A stretch of 64,000 nucleotides of DNA from the NCBI RefSeq assembly GCF_003254395.2, contig NC_037640.1, positions 2,009,501 to 2,073,500 of the forward strand, in the 5' to 3' direction. The DNA is from Apis mellifera. Taxonomy: Eukaryota > Arthropoda > Insecta > Hymenoptera > Apidae. The position numbers and the translations under genes were made by a program. Position 1 is the first letter of the stretch; every line of letters begins with the position of its first letter. This document shows positions 47,840-62,489 of this stretch, piece after piece. The notes under the pieces are model-generated. The model saw only the letters and a program-made list of their open reading frames with translations. It had not been told where the DNA came from and ran no database searches.

Positions 47840-50096
47840 GTTTCGTGTTCGGAATTTTCAATGCCACGAACTTGCATGGTAATTCGAGTGCACTTCACGT
47901 TTATTAAAACGTTTTTACTGTGAAGCACTGTGAAATGGTTTGAATAACAAATAAATGAAGGATCGAATATGATTTTTTTTTTTTCTTTTTTGCGGAAATT
48001 AATTTTTGCTCTTTCCTTTTTTTTTTTTTTCGATCGATGATATTTGATTGATACTTGAAATTGTTTTTTTTTTCTTTTTTTTCGATAACGATTATCGTTT
48101 TCACGATTATTGGACAGAAATTCAAAAACTCGGGGCGGAAAAAAGAAGGATAGCTGGGTTTTTACCATTTTTGGGGAAAATGCACAAAAATTTTTTGCTT
48201 AACCAAAAATTTTTTAATCTTTTCTCGAATTTCCTCGTGCATTTACGATCTTTTTTCTATCTCTTTCTAAATCATCATTATATATAGTAATATATATTAA
48301 ATATCACGTCTAATTCTTTTTTTTTTTTATGCAAATTCAAAATAATCCAAAAGAAGAAAATACAAGTAATTTTATTTTCATTTAAGGATTCAAATGTTTA
48401 TTCCAAAGCTTATTTAATGTAACATTCGAATTCAATTTTAAAAAAGATATTTTATATCGTAATTATTATTGCTAAAAATATTACATATTATAAATTTGAA
48501 TTTTGGAAAGTGCTTTCGATCCTTGATATATTTTTCGAATTTCTGTTTCATTAGTGGATATAATTTGCAACGAATCAACATTCGTCCACAATCTTTTATA
48601 CAATATTAAAAATATACAATTGTTAATAAAGATCTAATTGATATTAATCTTTTGAGTAAGCAAATCGTTCGTGTTATCCTGTTTTTTTTGATGATATTGA
48701 TGCAAAAATTGATATATGTAAAATAATAAAAAATATTTGATAATTTAAAAATAACTTATTATCGTGTCAGGATTACTTTTTTTTTTTTGAAACTAAGTTA
48801 CAATTTACATGATCGATTGGTTTTTAAAAAATCGAAAATCAATGTAATATAATTAATTTCTTGTAAAGAATCTATTAATATTACATCATTAATAGAATGA
48901 AGCAATATCAAAAAGAATCAACAATCAAAAGTAACCATTACAATTCTCCAAAAAAAAAAAAAAAGGACTTCAAACCAAGTATATTAACCAAAATACCAAA
49001 TTAATCGACACGAATAAAAAAAAAAGAAAAGAAGAAAAACACGAATCATTCGTGGTCTCCCTTTTTCCAACGACAAAAAATTGAAATTGAATTTTCTGCA
49101 AAATGTTTCTCATTTTCCCCCGCACTGCTCGCCGATATCGAGAAATTTAATTTCATTGAGTTTTACAGCAATTTCTCGATCGTTCTCGAACAAGAATTAT
49201 TAACTCGCAGGATTGAGCAAAGTAAAGCGCGGTCAATTTAATTACCGCGAAAAAAAAAAGGAAGAAAAAAAAAAAGAAAAAAGAATCTATTCGCATCCAT
49301 TGATCTCTGGCGGAAAGCACCATCTGCGGTGTGTAATTGGAATTCGAAAGAATCAGTTCCGAAATCCATTGATTCTGGCGGGAAAAAAGAGAGAGAGAGG
49401 GAAAAAAAATTGCTTCGCCAATTAACGTATCGAAGATAGTTAAATATTCGTGCGACATTGTTGAAAGTGTAGAATATTCATTTTAGCTTGAAATTTCTTC
49501 CCCCAAGAAAATTAAAAATCGCGCCATTTTTTAATTTTTTTCACAAATAAATAGAAATAAGAATATTTTTATTTCCTTGAAGAATTTTTCGAATAAAAAT
49601 TCAACTATTATAACAGAGCTAATTAAAATTATTATTTTATTAGTTTTCATGCGGTGAACAATCAACAATATTCAAAGATATAAAGTTATTTCATCAAGAA
49701 TATATATTTTGTGATATATAATACATTAATTCTATATAAAGTAATACATATATTTCAGTTTCTCAGACCCAGAAGGTCTCAACGCCAGAAGGTTAATATT
49801 ACACTTCTACTATAATAGAATAGTTCTCAATTTTCGAAACAAGGAAGCAGAATATGAAAGTGTCGTTACAAAATTCATTCGTTATTTCGAATAAAGTAAT
49901 CAAAAAAGAGCAAATAAAAATTTCCTACTATACTTTTCCTTACGAAGATTAAATTTTAATTAATCGATTTTTGAAACTCATAATGTTAACATGTTAATAA
50001 TCGTCGAACTCTAATCTTCATAATAATCAATTACAACACGAAATAAAATCAAAAATACATCATAGTGTCATTTAAAATAATCTGTTTTGATTTTTT

Positions 50097-50116
50097 AGAG
50101 AGAGAGAGAGAGAGAG
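50097..50116. repeat. (AG)n microsatellite
   Basis: Ten AG units. Confidence 0.95.
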
Positions 50117-52398
50117 AAAAAGAAAAAAACAATTTTGACAATTGCAAATCTATGAAATCCTGAAAAAATAACTTTGTACGACTCTCTCTCTTTCTCTCCA
50201 CGTTTTGGAAGGGGATTCTTTTTTTTTTTTTTCTTTTCTGCGAAACATCAACGATCATCATCAGGATTGATGTAATTTGGCACGCAACAATCAGCGGGTT
50301 TACAACTACGATGCAAAGATAAGCCCTGTTATTCCAATTGGTTGAAAATCCGCTGATACAACGAGCAACGGATCGGCCAATTGAATTAATTCCGGTAACA
50401 AGAAAGCTGCTAACGATTATTACAAAGCTCGATTGGCGAGCCGTTTTATCTGGTCTCCAAGCTTGATTGCTTTCTCCATGCCTGAAATCCAAGAATTGCC
50501 TATATATACAAGAACAGTTTTATATAGTTTGTGATATGATTTATTACGAATTTCACAAGTTTGTAATAAACATTCATTCGAGAATATAGATTTTTCTAAC
50601 GAATGAATGGAAATGAATATTTCTATTTCTTCGAGGGGGAGAGATTTATAAATAAAGTTTTTAAATATGATTTATTTATTTAGAGACATATGAGTGTTGA
50701 TATCTTAAAAAATAGTATTTCAAATATATGTATATATTTTTATAATAACTCATTATTATGGATATTATTATACAGTGTTGTATATGAAAATTTAACCTTC
50801 ATTTATATTTTAATATATGATATTATTAATTTGTGTATTGAAATTTGTATCCTTTGATATAATAATATTCAATAATAAATGGTAAATTAAAGGTAGTATT
50901 TGCTTATGGAAATATTTTAATATTTTTTTTTTTAGTATTTTCTTTTAATTTTGTTTGAAATTTTTCTCAGCTCTGTTGAAAACAAATTGTTGTTTTATTA
51001 TAAATAATGCATAACAACGTACATTTCAAATGTGAAATTATTAAATTATTTCCAATTATTTAAAATATCTATCCAAACAAATTAAATTATTAATTATTGA
51101 TCAATATTTTTTGTGATTATTGTTTGTAAGATAAAATAAATAGGAGAGAAAATAAAAATTCAATTACAAAAATAAACTTCTTCTTATATTCTTTATATTA
51201 ATTTATTTTCTCTCATTTCACAGTATTTAAATTTGCGAATATTAAGATACAGTTGTAATTGTTTGTTGGACGAAATTTCTTGAAAATAATATATTTCTCC
51301 ATACGTTGAAGGAAATATTAATTTCAATTAATTATTTCACGTTCATATTAAAAAATATAAATACGTGTGATTGAAATATTTATTGCATACTTGTTAAATC
51401 AAGTAATTATTTTAAAATTGCATTTTAATAAAAAACAAATTGTCATTGTATAAAAACAATTATAGAAACAATATTATTCAGAATCAATCACAAGTGTATA
51501 TACATAAGAAAAATAACAATGTAAACAGAGCTAAGAGAATAGGGATTATCAGATAATATTTCTATAAATGAATACTATTTTCAAATATTGTTTCATTTTA
51601 ATTAAATCACAAACAAAAATATTACTTATCGTTTGCATTTGACGTAAACAAAATATTTATTCTTTATTTAATCGAAACGCAATAAATATCAAAGATGGCT
51701 ACGTTCCATTTTTCATTTGTTATTTCTTGATTGAGGATAGATCGAATTTTGATATTGAAAATAGATTGAGTTCTTCATATGCTGTGACATACAACGATAA
51801 AAATATAACTTGAACACGTTGTATCGTAATAATATTATAATTAAAAACTGTTATTTGAAATACATTTTTATTTTCTCATATTTCAACGAAATATTCATTT
51901 CAAAATACTTACACGAGTTGATATTAAAAATGTTCTACCTTATTTAGTTCTTTCTAAATCTCGAAAACATTCGATTTTATATCATAATTTATTATTTTTA
52001 AAGCAACAATTATAATAAACAAAAACTATTTTCTACGATAATAATATCCAATAATCATAAATAATCATAACATTTCAATATTTTTAATGAAAAATTAAAA
52101 AGAAATATCTTTTAAAAATTTACAAAGAAAGGAGTGTATCAATTTTTTTCTGGAATATCAAAAAAAAAAAAAATCCATTATTACTCGAAACAAATAAAAA
52201 TATATTTCTCTCCATCTCCATTTTAAAAAATCATGCAAGCTCGTATTTATTAATCAGGGAAAAATCTGTTTGACTTTTTTCAATTCCAAGAAACAAACGT
52301 TCAAACTGTCGAACGCAATAACAATTTCTCTTATCGGTTGAATCGCGGGGAGATGCGGCGTTTATTGGCCGTGGTTGTGGTATTAATCTCGCCAAAGG

Positions 52399-52419
52399 GA
52401 GAGAGAGAGAGAGAGAGAG
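52399..52419. repeat. (GA)n microsatellite
   Basis: About ten GA units inside a GC-richer island; such runs can be GAGA-factor targets in insects. Confidence 0.93.
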
Positions 52420-54392
52420 CAGTAACGATTAACGATAACGGCGATCCCCCTTTTCCCTTTCAGTTGGCATTAAACCACGGACATAAAGGCTCGAATTAAG
52501 GAAATGGACTTCCAACAGAGCGCGAATCGAACGCCCTTCAAAAGCGGCTCTTTCGCTTTGGGGAAAAAGCGATCTTTTAATATTGGACGAGTTCCGGTGA
52601 CTGATTGCAATCTCGAGTGTCCGGTAGCCGTATTATAGCCGCGCAAACGGATATCTTATTAATTTCAACCTTTCCATTAAAAAAATTTTAAAAAATTGGT
52701 TATTTAGAATTCCGAGAAGAGGTAAATTTTGACGGGATTAAATTAGAGGCAATTGAATCTTTTCAATTATTAAAAAGGTATCGATTATGGTATAATAGTT
52801 TGATGCACGTTAAAGTAATAAGATATTGCCTTTGTAAAGTTTCGATTAAAGTTTAAAGCGCGAAAGATTTCTTTGATAACGATTTGTTTGGAAAGATTTC
52901 AATCGTAAATAAACGAGAAATATTATTAATTCCTGACTTGCAAAATCTTTAAAGAAATATATTATATGTTTTAAGTAAATCAGAATTTTAATAAATAGTT
53001 GAGACTTTTTTTTTGGAGGGAAAATAATAAATCAGATGTAGAAATTTTTCTTTTCTTTTCTTACAAATATCTTTTCAAATAGTGGATAGTATTATAAAGA
53101 TATTGATCATTGGAAATCAAAAAATTCATAAGTATAAATCATTTATGATTATACAAAACTTTACTGATATATTATATGATGATAAATCATTTCTATAATC
53201 CAATTATTTGTAGATATTTATAAATAAATTTGAATGAATATTCTCCATATTGAAACCGTTCATTCATAATTAATAAAGGTATAAATTATTGTTTAAATAA
53301 AGCACAATATTTCAATTTCTATATCTATCTCATTTGGAATATCTGTCTTATATTTGTTTACATAATCATCATGACACGATACAATTGAATTTTGTTAATC
53401 TTTGACACAACTGATCAATATAATCTTTTATATGAATGTGAAGGTCCCAGGGGAAATGCACACTTGCACAAGTTTAGTGGAGAGGAAGCAGAAGGAAAAT
53501 TTATGTCCATAGGAAACGTGATATATTAGAATTAGATGATAAATGACAAGCGTTGGCTAACTCTAGCAGCAAAATTCGTTTTATTTATTATAGTTTCGCT
53601 TCGTATGAATTATATTGTTTCTGTAATATAATTCGATTTGTCATTTCATTATATTAATTGCAACTCACGTTACATTTATCTTCGACACAACAACTAACTA
53701 AAACTGAATATAATTAATCGTTAACTATCTTCTATTTTAAATAGAATTAATAATTTTACTTTGTGGTCCTTCAGTAATTTAATATGCTTCTTTCCCAATT
53801 CATTGCAATGCTTGAACGTTGTTTTTCGTTATTGCAGAGAAATTTTAATGTGATTCTATTCAATAAAACATTCTATCAAGACTCTATGAAATGAACAAAC
53901 AAAATGTTTAATTGCACAAAGAGGATTAATACACGTACATATATTCTTTCTTCTTTCGTGCAGGTATTCTCAGTAATAGATTTGTAATTTAAAATTAAAT
54001 TCAGAAAATATTAACTAAAATTATTTTATTGAAGAAAAGAAAAAGTGAAAGATTCTCGTCACAATAACTGATATTTGAACTCTTGCACATAGAATTAGCA
54101 TTAAACAATTTCTTTTTTGTGTATAAATAATAATAGAATATATTTTAAATTACATACAAAGATTTCTCTCGACAAATTCGAGATGAAAATTACGCGTGAT
54201 AAGAAGAAGAAAAAAAGGAAACACAGACTTGTAAAGGGAGGGAATAACAATTTTGAGGATTTGCAGAAACAGAATCGTACAACATAAAAAAACAAATTCA
54301 TACAGACAAACGGTAATCTCGTCATCCCAATCTCTACGGGCGCGCGTTACGCCCCAAAAACTGTGTTAACCCAACACACGCGCGAATGCATC

Positions 54393-54414
54393 TTTTTTTT
54401 TTTTTTTTTTTTTT
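54393..54414. repeat. Poly(T)22 run
   Basis: 22 consecutive T residues, the longest homopolymer noticed. Confidence 0.97.
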
Positions 54415-56548
54415 GCAAAATCCGACAAAGGACCGTGACAATCGCACACGATGCATTTCAATTCGAAATATAAAAAAAAAAAAAATAGCATCGAGAAGCC
54501 AAGCTCGTGGCATAATATCCCCCTCCTCTCCTTTTTTTAATTTTACAAAAAAAAACGGATCAAATTTCGCAGATCAACAACCGTGAAAATCGTTTTAAAA
54601 AGGAATATTAGATTTTTAAATTTGCTCGAATCTCGTGGAATCTCGTGGAATTTCGATCGTTTAATCCCTCATTAACCGAGGGAGGGGTTCGAAACTATCG
54701 TCGGTTTGCAAGAGGAAATATTTATGAACGCGGTCAAGAAGGAAGCGACGGAGTTCGTTTCCGAAATGTTGAGATTTACTACTCGTCGTTCGTGGCCGGG
54801 GAATCAAGCTTTCATGCGTTCCCATGAATAAGGAATGGCTTGTGTTTTCTAACAAACAATCTCGAAAGAAGAATGGAAACAAGAATGGAGTTAATTTTTT
54901 TTTTTTTAATTGAAAGAATTTGGAGAAATTTAAATAAATTTTAAATGAAACTTTGAATCATCGGTGTGGGGAGAATTTGTATTCAAAAAAATGAGAAGAT
55001 ATGGCGAAACTTTTGATTTCAAAGAGTCTCCTGGATGGATACATGGATCTGTAGACAAGTCACGTATACGCTTACGTATTCAAAATTCAATCTCTTCGGG
55101 ATTTTTGTGTGAATTTCCTTGTAGAATAAAAAATAAATAGTTTTTTGATTGCATATCGAAAAGATGAATTAACAATTATATTAAAATTTATAATAGTTTT
55201 TATTTGGAGTCTTTGACTAATTTTTATTATTTAAATTTGGCGCTATCTCGATTCATTGAGCAAAATCCAACTTGCTCAATATTTGTAAACATTAGAAATT
55301 ATTTATATACTTCACTTTCCACGAGTAATATCGTTCCATTTTTATTACTTAATGTTATGGACTTTCGAAAACACTTTCAAAATTTTATTTTTCAATATAA
55401 AATTCAGAATATTTAAAATATTTTTTTATACTCCTTTTCTATTCTATAAAAATATATTATCGTGCAACATACGTCATTGATAAATATTTAAATTTCTGAT
55501 AGAAACTGAAATCAATTAAATCTAGTGATAAGAAATTAATTTTCACACGAGTCGCACAATTCGATTTCTTGTTTCTGCTCGATCGAGGATATATCCTTAT
55601 AAATTGGAAAGGACAGGGCTCGCGGATGCATCGAGTTTCATTAAAATCGAATAAGGCCAGCGTGGAAACCAGTTGCGAAACGATGTCGACGCGGGGGAAC
55701 AACTTTCCGGCGACTCGACGTTTCCTTCCTGCGGGATAATAGTTTCGGCTCGTGGTGGAGGAAAGGGTGGAAGGAAAAATAGTGGAGCAAAACGTGGTGG
55801 AGGGCAGAGGGCGGAAGGAAGACAATGGAAGGCGATCAAAAGCGTCTCAGGGAAGCTAAACGAAAATTACGGGGCCACCCGTGGCTCCTTACTGTCCGGA
55901 AGCCTTTCTTCCTGCTTACTTCCTCCCGTAAAGATGGAGCCACGTTTCCAGAAGACGAGAGAAAAAAACGTTAAATATCTCCTTAAATATATATACGATA
56001 TTTAATCGAGAGTGTCTTTTAATAAATATAAAACTTGGCAAATGATAAAGGAAGTAAGTACATCTAATCGTTTGCCATTTTCATCTTTCAATTTAAATTA
56101 ATTAGAGAACCTTGTATTATAATATTCCTGGAAAATGGAAGAATTTAAAATGTGAAAAGACTTTTCAGTATATATATGAAAAATGATATTCAGAATAAGC
56201 AATATAAAGGTATCTTAATAGACGTGTAATAATAATAAAACTTTAAAAATTAATATAAATAATAATAATAATAGTAATATAAATATTCTTTATGGATGCT
56301 TTTCTATTATTCGTATCCTTTTTTAAAAACAATATTGATAATTAATTTTTTAATTACTATTATTATAATTTCCTTTGAACAAAACATTCTAATTCTTTGA
56401 CATTGAAATTACAATCAAGTAATAAAATTTATAACAATCTAATTTTCGTTTATTGTCGATTCAAATAATAAATACAGTAATATTTCTGCACGAGAATTTT
56501 TATCATCAACGTGGCACAAACTTAATCAACGTTCCAAAGTGCAACAGT

Positions 56549-56564
56549 AGCGCCATCTACTCGG
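56549..56564 (-). promoter_or_regulatory. CTCF-like insulator motif
   Basis: AGCGCCATCTACTCGG reads CCGAGTAGATGGCGCT on the minus strand. It fits the SYAGRKGGCGCY core and has the same orientation as the site at 22611. It lies in otherwise AT-rich DNA, which makes the GC core stand out. Confidence 0.45.
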
Positions 56565-59500
56565 AAGAATGAAAGGACGATTGAAAAGAAGACTAGAAGT
56601 ATAAAAGAAGAAGAAGAAAAAAAAGAAATCAATAGAATATACGCCAGATACATATTGCATGAATTAAGCTATCCTCGATCCTGCTAGATTTCTCGCTTCG
56701 AATCTCGTCCTCCTTCCATCCTCACGGTGTTTCACGGGCGGAAATATCGGGACAAAACGATGAAATCTCTTTCCCCGGATACGAAACAAATATCGATACT
56801 GGATGCTGGATACCGTGAGATATCTTTTCATTCGGGAATTTAGGTTTTCCCTAGGTTTGTTGAACGATAGGGAAAACGATGTTGTACATCCAAACCGAGA
56901 TAGATGAAAAATTGATAGAAACGTGAAACAACGCTGGCTATACGGGATGTTGTTCCAGTTTTTAAAATAGCTTTTCCCCGGATCCGAAATAATAATTGTA
57001 AAGTAAAAAAAAAAAGAAAAAGTATCTTTTATTAATGAGCCGTGGCAAAAATGTGAGACACGATAATTTTTGAAACACGAAATTTTTTTGTGAATAAAAT
57101 AACATTTATTCAAAGTGTTAATTATATTTTATAAACATAGCCCACGAAATTCACTTGCGAGAAAGCATTTTCTAATCGTCTCTTATCTCTTAGAAAATTT
57201 CTTCTTCTTCTTGTTCTTATTTCTTCGATGAGAGATTTGCATGGGAATATTTTAAACCCTTTCTCTTTTACTTTCTCGTTCTGGAAAGATTTTATCGGGG
57301 AGGAAGAAAAGGAAAAAAGGGAGATTCGAGATGAAAGTGCTCGAAAATCATACTCGATTCTAACCGGTTGTTGCTGCTTTCGTTGGCTCGCTTCGCAAGA
57401 GAGCTTCGTTATTTCGTTTCCCTTCTGCCTTTACCTCGTTCCTGCTGTTTTCTTCTCCACTGGCAATGGACCTGCTGAATTATGTATGACTGACGGTAAA
57501 ACTTCTCTCCACTGGAGAGATTGGCGGAGAATTTCGGCAGAGAACCACTCGGATCGAAGAGGATTGGTTTTGTTTTGAAATTAGGAGCGAAGGTGAAGGA
57601 AAAAAATCAAAATTTCTTAACGTTTTTGATGTTCGATTCGAGAGCAGGTGCGATTACAGAGGAACTTTGATTATTTATTAAAATTAGAGAGAACTTATAA
57701 TAATAATAATATCTTTTTTTTTTTTAGCTAATCTACGTAGATTCTTCCAGTAGAAATAATTCTTTGAAAATGTGCTTTGAGATAAATTCTAAGAATTTTT
57801 CATTGTCATATTATATAATTCTTTTGTTTCTCGTGTCATAAAGATAATGAAGAATGGATCTCTGTGAGTCATTGTGTATTCCTTTTACGTTGTGTTGAAA
57901 TATTTTTTCCATTATTAATCTTTTGAGTAACTAGTTCGTAACAGTTTAAGATTCTCATAATGCAATGTTTAATGATGTTTCTCGAGAATTTATATCTGTA
58001 ATTTTATTTTTTTTTTTTTACTTATCTAGTCATTTTTTTAAAAGAGAAAAAATAAATATTCTTTAACTCCTACAATTCCAAGTTGATTATTGAAAAAGAT
58101 TAATAATAGAAAAGAATTGTTTTTCTTACAATTTATAAAAAGATATATTGTAATGAAGAAATAATATTAAAATTTAATATTTTTATATAGATCAAAGAGA
58201 TGATTGGTTTTATTGTTACGAACCAATTATGAATCTGAGTTTTCAAAAATTTCAATATTTAGAATTTATTAAAATTTTATTCCAATGTTTAAAATAAATA
58301 TTCTTCAGAAAAAAAAAAGAAAAAGATAAATAAAATAGTCTGGATTTTTCGAGAAAGAATTTCGCGAGTATAAAATTCAAATTTTTGACCCATATCTAGT
58401 TTCTCTTGATATATTTCGATTCACGCTTTTGTTTAGACAGTAATTAAACATTTTTATTCTCTTTTTTATTTTTTTTTTATTTTTTATTTATTTTTTTTTT
58501 TTTTTTTTTGCGTTTGATGAAAATTTTCAACATCCAACGATACCCAATCGACGTACCGTCGACATTAATTGAAAATGGACGATACCTGTAACAGGAAATT
58601 GCAATTTATCGATTCTCTTCGTTAAAGCGACACCTGATCGTTAACGTGTCATTTTATCGACTACTCTAAATAACGTGTACCGATTTAACACGGCAAATAC
58701 AGCGATGATCAAGAAAATAACAACGTAATAATAACAAAATTCTTGATACGAGAATACGAGGAAAATTTTTCTCAAATTATTTTGTCCTCCTTGCAAATAT
58801 CTTGAAGATTGATCTATGCGAGAACGAAAAATTTTTATTTTGTTTTTTATTTGTCACGTCTTGTTTTATCTTAAATAATAATTTTTTGATATCTAAAGAT
58901 AAATTGTCTTAATATTTTTACTTATTATTATTATTTCAATTGATTTTAATTGATATTTACGTGTTATTTGATTTCATTACATAAATATTAAAATATATTA
59001 TTTTCATTTATATTATAAATCGTATTTCTTTCATACAAAAAATTTTATTATTTCTTACATTTTATATTTTTCTTATTATTATCCGTAAATCATTTATATT
59101 TAAAAATAATTCACTTCACAAATAAAATCTTAAAACATTATCTGCATTTTATTTCAAATAAATTAATCTCTTTTCTTTTATTTGAAATAATTATTTTATA
59201 TCTATTGAGGAAAAAATTTTCAAAAAATCTTTATCTTTATTTTCTTTATTTATTTTTAAAGGAGCAATCAATGAATTAATTAGAAAAATTAATAAATAAA
59301 ATACACTTGAAAAAAATACGATGAATGTCTTTCCTCGACAGTGCGAAGAAAAAAAAAAACGACGATGTATCGCATTTCTTAATTATTCCTTCAACTTTAT
59401 CGAGGAAGAAATGCAATACGAAAGAATGTGGAAAGAAAGGAAAGAAAAAAAAAAACAAGCAAAATTTTTATTACCGAGCGAGCTTATTTTTTTCCGAGAA

Positions 59501-61271
59501 GGAGGAGCAGCCTATTCTCACGGAAACTTGTTTAATAAAAAAGTTTTGCGGTAAAATATGCCAATGCAGTCGTTCTCCAGACTCCGTCGGGGACTTGTCG
59601 TAATCTCGGACGTTCCATTTTGATTATGTAAATTCGAACCTCGATTGTACTGGACAACGAAGCGAAGAAATTAAAAAAAAGGAAAGAATTCGATCGATTC
59701 AAAACAATTGCTTCTCCATTCAAGAATGCTTCAAATATATCGAGACGATGTTTTGGTGGACGTGACTGGAAGTAAGAATATTCCAACAAGATGAACAAGA
59801 CAATAATAATAATATGGGAACGTCAAATTCGAGCATCACTCCGCTCCAGGGATCATTTACATCGAGCAAGAAGTAAGAGCAAGATGAAGTTTCAGGACGT
59901 GGGTGTACATCGAAGGTATCGAATGTCACTGTGTTCTGTGTCTTCGTACTCTCTCTCTCTCTCTCTTTTTCTCTTCTCTATTCTCTGTTCTCCTTCTCTA
60001 GAGGCGTCTTGTCACCGAGGACAAGATACTTCGATACTTCTCCTTTCAGACCGGTTTCCGTGGCTGTACAGTCGTTATCCACGGCACAATGCCCATTCAG
60101 CCGCTTTACCGGCTGAAAACCGTACCGATCGAGCAATGGCCGCCAACCCTCTGTTATCGAGCATCCGATCGAAAAGAATTCGACGTGACGAAAAATTCGA
60201 CTGGCCAGTGGTCATCATTTTTAAAATCTGAAGGGGGTTAGATTAATGGAGAGTTGGAAGTTTTTATCTTTACAGTATGGACGAGACAGATTATAATATA
60301 GTGGTGGCTATATAATCGATTGATTAATTCGTGGTGTTATTTTTGGAATATTGGAATTTTTTATTTCGAATTTAAATTTAAATGTGATATAAAAAAAAAG
60401 ATATTCAAAGTTTATTATGCATTGTGTATGTAAGTAAACTCGTTGAAATTTTATTTTAACAAACATTTCGTTTCTACTCACGGAAGAAATGTTTTTTCGA
60501 TTTCCATTATATTGTCAACAATTTTTGGAACATTTATATCATCGAGTAACAACGTGTTATTTTCAATTATAATTCATATGATGAATTATCTGTTTTATGA
60601 AAGCTACCTCTTATTAAAACAATATTGAAGAAAGCCAATATAAAAATATTTATTTTACGTAGTTTATACTCAATATTGTTCAATTTGTGACCCATGGAAT
60701 TTATATATACATTATTTTTCTATACGTATTATACTTTTATACATATCGAAGCATTATTAATTTTTAAAATCATACGTATTATGAATAAAAGTCTTGGTAT
60801 TTTTTTTAATTTTACTTAATTAGACTAATTTAATTAAAAAAAACGTTGTAAAACGTTCTGAGAATTATCTTGGAATATCTTCTTCAGGATCCTGTTCAAC
60901 GTGCCTCGATGAAAATCGTCTCTCTGTCGCAAAGATCGTTTCATCCTTTCGTTGAAGCTTGAAAATGAAGTTTGACAAGTTTTACTAAATTGAAAGTTGT
61001 AGGATCGATTTCAAGCGTCTAGTTCCAAGGAACCGGATCCATAATACGAAGCAAGGGAATGAAAAGCAATTACACTTGTTACTTTTCTTTAGCATTTACA
61101 GTTTTTTTATCCTTCTTTGAACAACTCTTTTGAAACACGCGCAAGTACATCTCTCTCTCTTTTCCTTTTTGTTTATAAACAAAAAAAAGTATTTTTTTCC
61201 GCCTCGAAACATTGCATTTTGCATTTATATATTTTTCTCTTCTTTCCAGCTCTTTCTTCATCCAAACTACT

Positions 61272-61297
61272 TTTTCTAGAAAGAACTTTCTAGAAAA
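61272..61297. promoter_or_regulatory. Paired heat-shock-element-like palindromes
   Basis: TTCTAGAA occurs at 61274-61281 and again at 61288-61295, inside TTTCTAGAAAG-AAC-TTTCTAGAAA. Each is a perfect TTCnnGAA inverted pair as bound by heat-shock factor, although the 14-bp offset is out of the ideal 5-bp phase. No gene start is visible nearby. Confidence 0.3.
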
Positions 61298-62472
61298 CTT
61301 ATTTTGAGCTTCTTTAAGCTCGATTGAACTTTAAGGCCATACTTTCGAACGTATCGTTGGATTAAGTGGGCTAATTTCGAAACTTTTATCTTATGGCCAT
61401 TGTATATCGATGCCTCGATCTAGTTTTAAGACTAGGAGCATGATCTTAGATACTGCACGTATCATCTGATTTTTCGATAAATTCGAGCACCTTACAAATA
61501 TTAATTCTTTTAATTGATTCTTTCTTATATTATATATCTTAGTTGTTACTTTATCCTATTTTTTATAGTTTGAATATGTTTTATGCTGATGATTTATAAA
61601 TGATTAAATTCTTTTATCAAGGTTTTTAAATGTGATTAATCATTAGAGCTAAAATTATGTTTCTTAATAATAATTTTCTAAATAAAGCAAAAAGTTAATT
61701 TCTTTAAAGTTTCCAAAACTTTGAGATTTCTATTTTTTTGGTTTATTTTTTAAACATATTTTTAAATCTTTCGTTCTTATTTTTATTGTATTATTAATTA
61801 TAATATTTCATAAATTTAATATCTATTTATTGATATTTTAAAATGAATATATGAAACAACTCTTTGATCCATCTCTGAATTTCCTTTAATTCAGAATTAT
61901 TTTACATCTCACTCGAATACGACGTGATAAAATTTCAATAAAGTTCTTTCTCTTTAGATAATCCTGCCAAAATTTACTTATAAATTCGTTAGAATAAATT
62001 AGACTCTAAAATAAATTAACTGTTTCTTTTTTTTTTAATCCGGATCTCGATAATAATTAAAGTTAATTCCTATATTTTCCATAGATAAATTCTTCAAAAA
62101 TTGTAACTGTCTTCATAAATAAAGGAAATTTACAATTCCAAAGATTTAAATTTGCAATTTAGGATTTATCTTTTGCCACAAGAGGAGGACAGTTTTTTTT
62201 TTCAGCGGTTTTGAATTATTACATGTAATATACATAAAAAAATATTTGCAGGTTGTACACACAAATGCAAATCGGATTAAAAAGTGAACGATTTATTGCG
62301 GATTTTGGATCTGACCCCATTACTGTTTTATGCAATACAAATGAAGAATATATATATCTATTTTTTTTTTTTTATGTCTACTGGAAATTTCAATATATTT
62401 TTCGCATATTTGATTAATAAAATAAAAATGAATCAATAAATTGTTTAACATTCGACACAAAGCAAATATATG

Positions 62473-62489
62473 TATATATATATATATAT
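62473..62489. repeat. (TA)n microsatellite
   Basis: About eight TA units followed by a T run. Confidence 0.9.

Larger units (their letters stand above)
47840..54392. other. Long AT-rich non-coding stretch
   Basis: Only islands at 50240-50490 and 52330-52650 are GC-richer and of ordinary complexity. They look like conserved or regulatory non-coding candidates, and the frame 50049-50492 (minus, 147 codons) over the first is not convincing. (AG) runs lie at 50097-50116 and 52399-52419. No RNA gene or exon was recognised. Confidence 0.35.

Noticed and set aside
56664..57113. 149-codon minus-strand ORF
   Set aside because: No recognisable family and no splice-flanked structure; it mixes GC-island and AT-rich segments.
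59791..60231. 146-codon plus-strand ORF
   Set aside because: It contains a (TC)n-derived Ser/Leu run and shows no domain.
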